A stretch of 64,000 nt of DNA from Gemmatimonadota bacterium (GTDB lineage Bacteria > Gemmatimonadota > Gemmatimonadetes > Gemmatimonadales > Gemmatimonadaceae): contig JAQBPV010000442.1 of NCBI GenBank assembly GCA_028287345.1, positions 1 to 64,000 of the forward strand. Reading direction: 5' to 3'. Below the pieces are notes generated by a model. It ran no database searches and had not been told where the DNA came from. It worked only from the letters and a program-made list of their open reading frames with translations. The number at the start of each line of letters is the position of its first letter. Positions within the stretch are counted from its first letter, which is position 1. Shown here one piece after another: positions 61,816 through 64,000 of the stretch. The position numbers and the translations under genes are program-made.

Positions 61816-63147
61816 TCAGCGCGCCAGCACCTCGACGCCCGCCGACGTCACGCGATGCGATACTAACGGCAAGGGGAGCTCGGCCTCGTCGGCGATTGTG
61901 ACGGCTGCGCGCAGCGTGGCGCGACCGCTCTCCACACCCGACCTGTCGCGCGCGAAGATGGTCGCGATCGGCTCGCCCTGCTCCACCCAGTCGCCGGGCC
62001 GCGCCGTGATGACGAATCCCACGGAGAGATCGAGCTTGTCTTCCATCTTCGTGCGTCCACCGCCCAGCGCAGCGATCCCTCTCCCAATGGTTCGCGGCTC
62101 GACACGTGAGATGAAGCCGCGTCTCGCCGCGACGAAGAGCTCGACCTCCTTCGACTGCGGCAGGATCGCCGGATCATCCACCACGGAAGGATTGCCGCCC
62201 TGCGCTTCGATGATGCGCTGGAAATGCTCGGCCGCTTTTCCCGAGGCGATCTGTGCCTCCATCATCGCGCGCGCCTCGGCTCGGTCCTTCGTCACATCGG
62301 CGAGCAGGAGCATCTCCGCGCCGAGCGCGTATGTCACGTCCATGAGGTCGGCCGGCCCTTCACCCTTGAGTGCGGCGATGGACTCCTCGACCTCCAGCGC
62401 ATTGCCACATGCGCGGCCCAGCGGACGATCCATCGCGGTGACCAGCGCGACGACGGGACACTTCTGATCCGCGCCGAGCGCGATCATCGTGTTCGCGAGC
62501 TCGAGGCCTCGCTCGAGATCTGGGAGGAACGCACCCGATCCGCGCTTCACGTCGAGGACGAGGCCCGTCAGTCCTTCCGCGAGTTTCTTGCTCATGATGC
62601 TCGCGGCAATCAGCGGGATCGACTCGACGGTGCCTGTGGCGTCGCGCAACGCATACATCTTCCTGTCGGCAGGCGCGATCTCCTCCGTCTGCCCGAACAG
62701 CGCGCAATTCAACGTCTCGAGAAGTTTTCTCGCTTCGTAGAGCGCCATGTTCGTATCGAAGCCGGGAATCGACTCCAGCTTGTCGAGCGTACCTCCGGTA
62801 TGACCCAGTCCTCGTCCCGACATCATCGGCACGGCGACGCCGAGCGACGCGATCAGCGGCGCGAGGACGATCGACACCTTGTCGCCCACGCCACCGGTGG
62901 AGTGTTTGTCGATGCGCGGGCGATTGAGATATCCCAGCTCGAGCGTGTCACCGCTGCGGAGCATGGCGTCGGTGAGCGCGTGCGTCTCGCTGCGGTCGAG
63001 ACCGCGGAGAAAGCACGCCATGAGGAACGACGCCATCTGGTAGTCGGGGACGTGCCCGGCGGCATAGGCGTACGCGAGGGCGCGCCACTCGCCTGGCTCG
63101 ATATGGCCGCCGTCGCGTTTGCGCTCGATGAGTCTTAGCGCGAGCAT
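61816..63147 (-). CDS. Thymidine/pyrimidine-nucleoside phosphorylase
   Basis: This 443-residue enzyme cleaves thymidine, deoxyuridine or uridine with phosphate to the base and (deoxy)ribose-1-phosphate. The family signature is in IDKHSTGGVGDKVSI (about residues 79-93), with SGRGLGHTGGTLDKLESIPG (about 109-128) and LVLDVKRGSGAF. The length fits the bacterial deoA/pdp type; which pyrimidines it accepts cannot be decided by eye. The ATG at 63147 is the likely start. It stands alone without cdd or other deo genes in the window. Confidence 0.95.
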   Translation of the reverse strand: MLALRLIERKRDGGHIEPGEWRALAYAYAAGHVPDYQMASFLMACFLRGLDRSETHALTDAMLRSGDTLELGYLNRPRIDKHSTGGVGDKVSIVLAPLIASLGVAVPMMSGRGLGHTGGTLDKLESIPGFDTNMALYEARKLLETLNCALFGQTEEIAPADRKMYALRDATGTVESIPLIAASIMSKKLAEGLTGLVLDVKRGSGAFLPDLERGLELANTMIALGADQKCPVVALVTAMDRPLGRACGNALEVEESIAALKGEGPADLMDVTYALGAEMLLLADVTKDRAEARAMMEAQIASGKAAEHFQRIIEAQGGNPSVVDDPAILPQSKEVELFVAARRGFISRVEPRTIGRGIAALGGGRTKMEDKLDLSVGFVITARPGDWVEQGEPIATIFARDRSGVESGRATLRAAVTIADEAELPLPLVSHRVTSAGVEVLAR

Positions 63148-63276
63148 TGAGCCTTCTGTGGGGTATACGTATCATGGCGGAGGGCTGGCCTTGCTCTCCG
63201 TGGCACCACCCGCACCGGCCCGAACCCACCCGTCGGATCAGCCGTCCGATCGTTCACCAGAATCATGGAGTCTCTC

Positions 63277-64000
63277 ATGTTCGTTTCTTTCGCGACCTCA
63301 CGCCGCCTTCTGGGCGCCGCTGTCGTCGTCACGCTTGCTGCCGCGCCGGTCCGCCTCATGGCGCAGTCGGCGGCCGAGCATGTCGCGCTCGGCGACAAGG
63401 AGCACGCGGCAATGAACGCGCCGGGTGCGCTCCGTCACTACGAAGAGGCGATCAAGGTCGACGCGAAAGACTACGACGCGCTCTGGAAGGCGACGCGTGA
63501 AGCCGTGGACGTCGGCGAGTTCAATTCGGACGACAATGAACGCGACCGCCTGTACACGCTGGCCGAACAATACGCGCGGCGCGCCGTGGAGGCGAATCCC
63601 AACGACGCTGAGGGACATTTTCATCTCGCGCGCGCACTCGGACGCAAGGCGCTGTCGCTCGGCAAGCGTGACCAGGTGAAGTACGCTGGTGACGTGCGCA
63701 CGCAGGCACTCGAAGCACTGAAGCTCAACCCGAAGCATCCCGGCGCATTGCACGTCATGGGGATGTGGAACTACAACGTCATGCGCCTCAGCGGCATGAC
63801 GCGCTTCATGGCGAAGACCTTCCTTGGCGGCAAGGTGTTCGACTCCGCCAACTGGGACGACGCGCAGAAGTACATGGAAGAGTCGGTGGCCATGGAGCCG
63901 TCGCGCGTGGTGCACCATCTCGACTTGGCGCGGGTGTACAAGGCGCGGGACAACAAGGAGCGCGCGCGTGCCGAATACCAGGCAGCAATCAGCGCCACGC
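63277..64000 (+). CDS. Exported TPR protein (RMDN-like), C-terminus outside window
   Basis: This frame is open to the right edge, so the protein is partial (241 codons seen). It has a signal peptide (about residues 1-30, ending RLMAQ). TPR-like helices follow with NAPGALRHYEEAIKVDAKD, RRAVEANPNDAEGHFHLARA and EESVAMEPSRVVHHLDLA. It resembles bacterial relatives of regulator of microtubule dynamics proteins, which are periplasmic TPR proteins of unknown function. GGAG six bases before the ATG at 63277 supports this start over an ATG at 63265. It is divergent from the phosphorylase gene. Confidence 0.75.
   Translation, partial: MFVSFATSRRLLGAAVVVTLAAAPVRLMAQSAAEHVALGDKEHAAMNAPGALRHYEEAIKVDAKDYDALWKATREAVDVGEFNSDDNERDRLYTLAEQYARRAVEANPNDAEGHFHLARALGRKALSLGKRDQVKYAGDVRTQALEALKLNPKHPGALHVMGMWNYNVMRLSGMTRFMAKTFLGGKVFDSANWDDAQKYMEESVAMEPSRVVHHLDLARVYKARDNKERARAEYQAAISAT

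Overview
The window is a high-GC, gene-dense chromosomal segment from a Gram-negative bacterium. Outer-membrane SusC/SusD proteins, a TolC-type channel, MacAB, many signal peptides ending in AQ, several lipoproteins, two large secreted BNR/sortilin-like beta-propeller proteins, a long M14 carboxypeptidase and a barrel-less TonB plug protein together suggest the Gemmatimonadota (Gemmatimonadaceae-like). That is an inference from gene content. Acidobacteriota is the main alternative, and no rRNA is present to settle it.

Region 1 (1-25.8 kb, minus strand) is the most striking part. An ECF sigma factor is followed by SusC, SusD and an M14 zinc carboxypeptidase. Then comes a tightly packed series of catabolic genes: ThDP-dependent enzyme, MmgE/PrpD, 3-hydroxyisobutyrate/threonate-type dehydrogenase, aldehyde dehydrogenase, BNR propeller protein, RraA-type aldolase, class V aminotransferase, aconitase-family large and small subunits, lipoprotein, threonine-dehydratase-like PLP enzyme, dicarboxylate symporter, TcuA and TcuB. 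Most junctions are 4-16 nt overlaps or gaps of a few bases. The layout resembles a polysaccharide-utilisation locus, but the enzymes act on amino and oxo/hydroxy di- or tricarboxylic acids. A heme-chaperone (CcmE-like) start lies at the left edge.

Region 2 (25.9-34.8 kb) holds mtnA-udg-yfiM-like (minus), a double-domain M16 peptidase (plus), a membrane glycosyltransferase-like TPR protein (minus), an M15-like lipoprotein (plus) and a poxvirus-type topoisomerase IB (minus).

Region 3 (34.8-39.8 kb) is a replication/repair block: enoyl-CoA hydratase, recF, dciA and gyrB. gyrB ends in a very strong intrinsic terminator. Between dciA and gyrB lies a 430-base gap with an inverted pair of about 50-base repeats and dyads.

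Region 4 (39.8-47.4 kb) begins with a GAGCTC-rich cruciform. An ECF sigma/anti-sigma/secreted-protein triplet follows, then a small glycine-rich protein, a barrel-less TonB plug protein, a LolA-like protein and a second BNR propeller protein.

Region 5 (47.4-64 kb) includes an orphan PAS histidine kinase, a GH73-like glucosaminidase, GntP permease divergent from a D-aminoacylase, a phosphoribosyltransferase remnant, and TolC/MacB permease/MacB ATPase/MacA. MacA is divergent from a LytS/LytTR two-component system across a gap with three more copies of the dispersed repeat. CorA, a small helical protein, a CAP-domain lipoprotein, a small membrane protein, pyrimidine-nucleoside phosphorylase and a partial TPR protein complete the window. 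I found no tRNA, rRNA, insertion sequence or CRISPR array.
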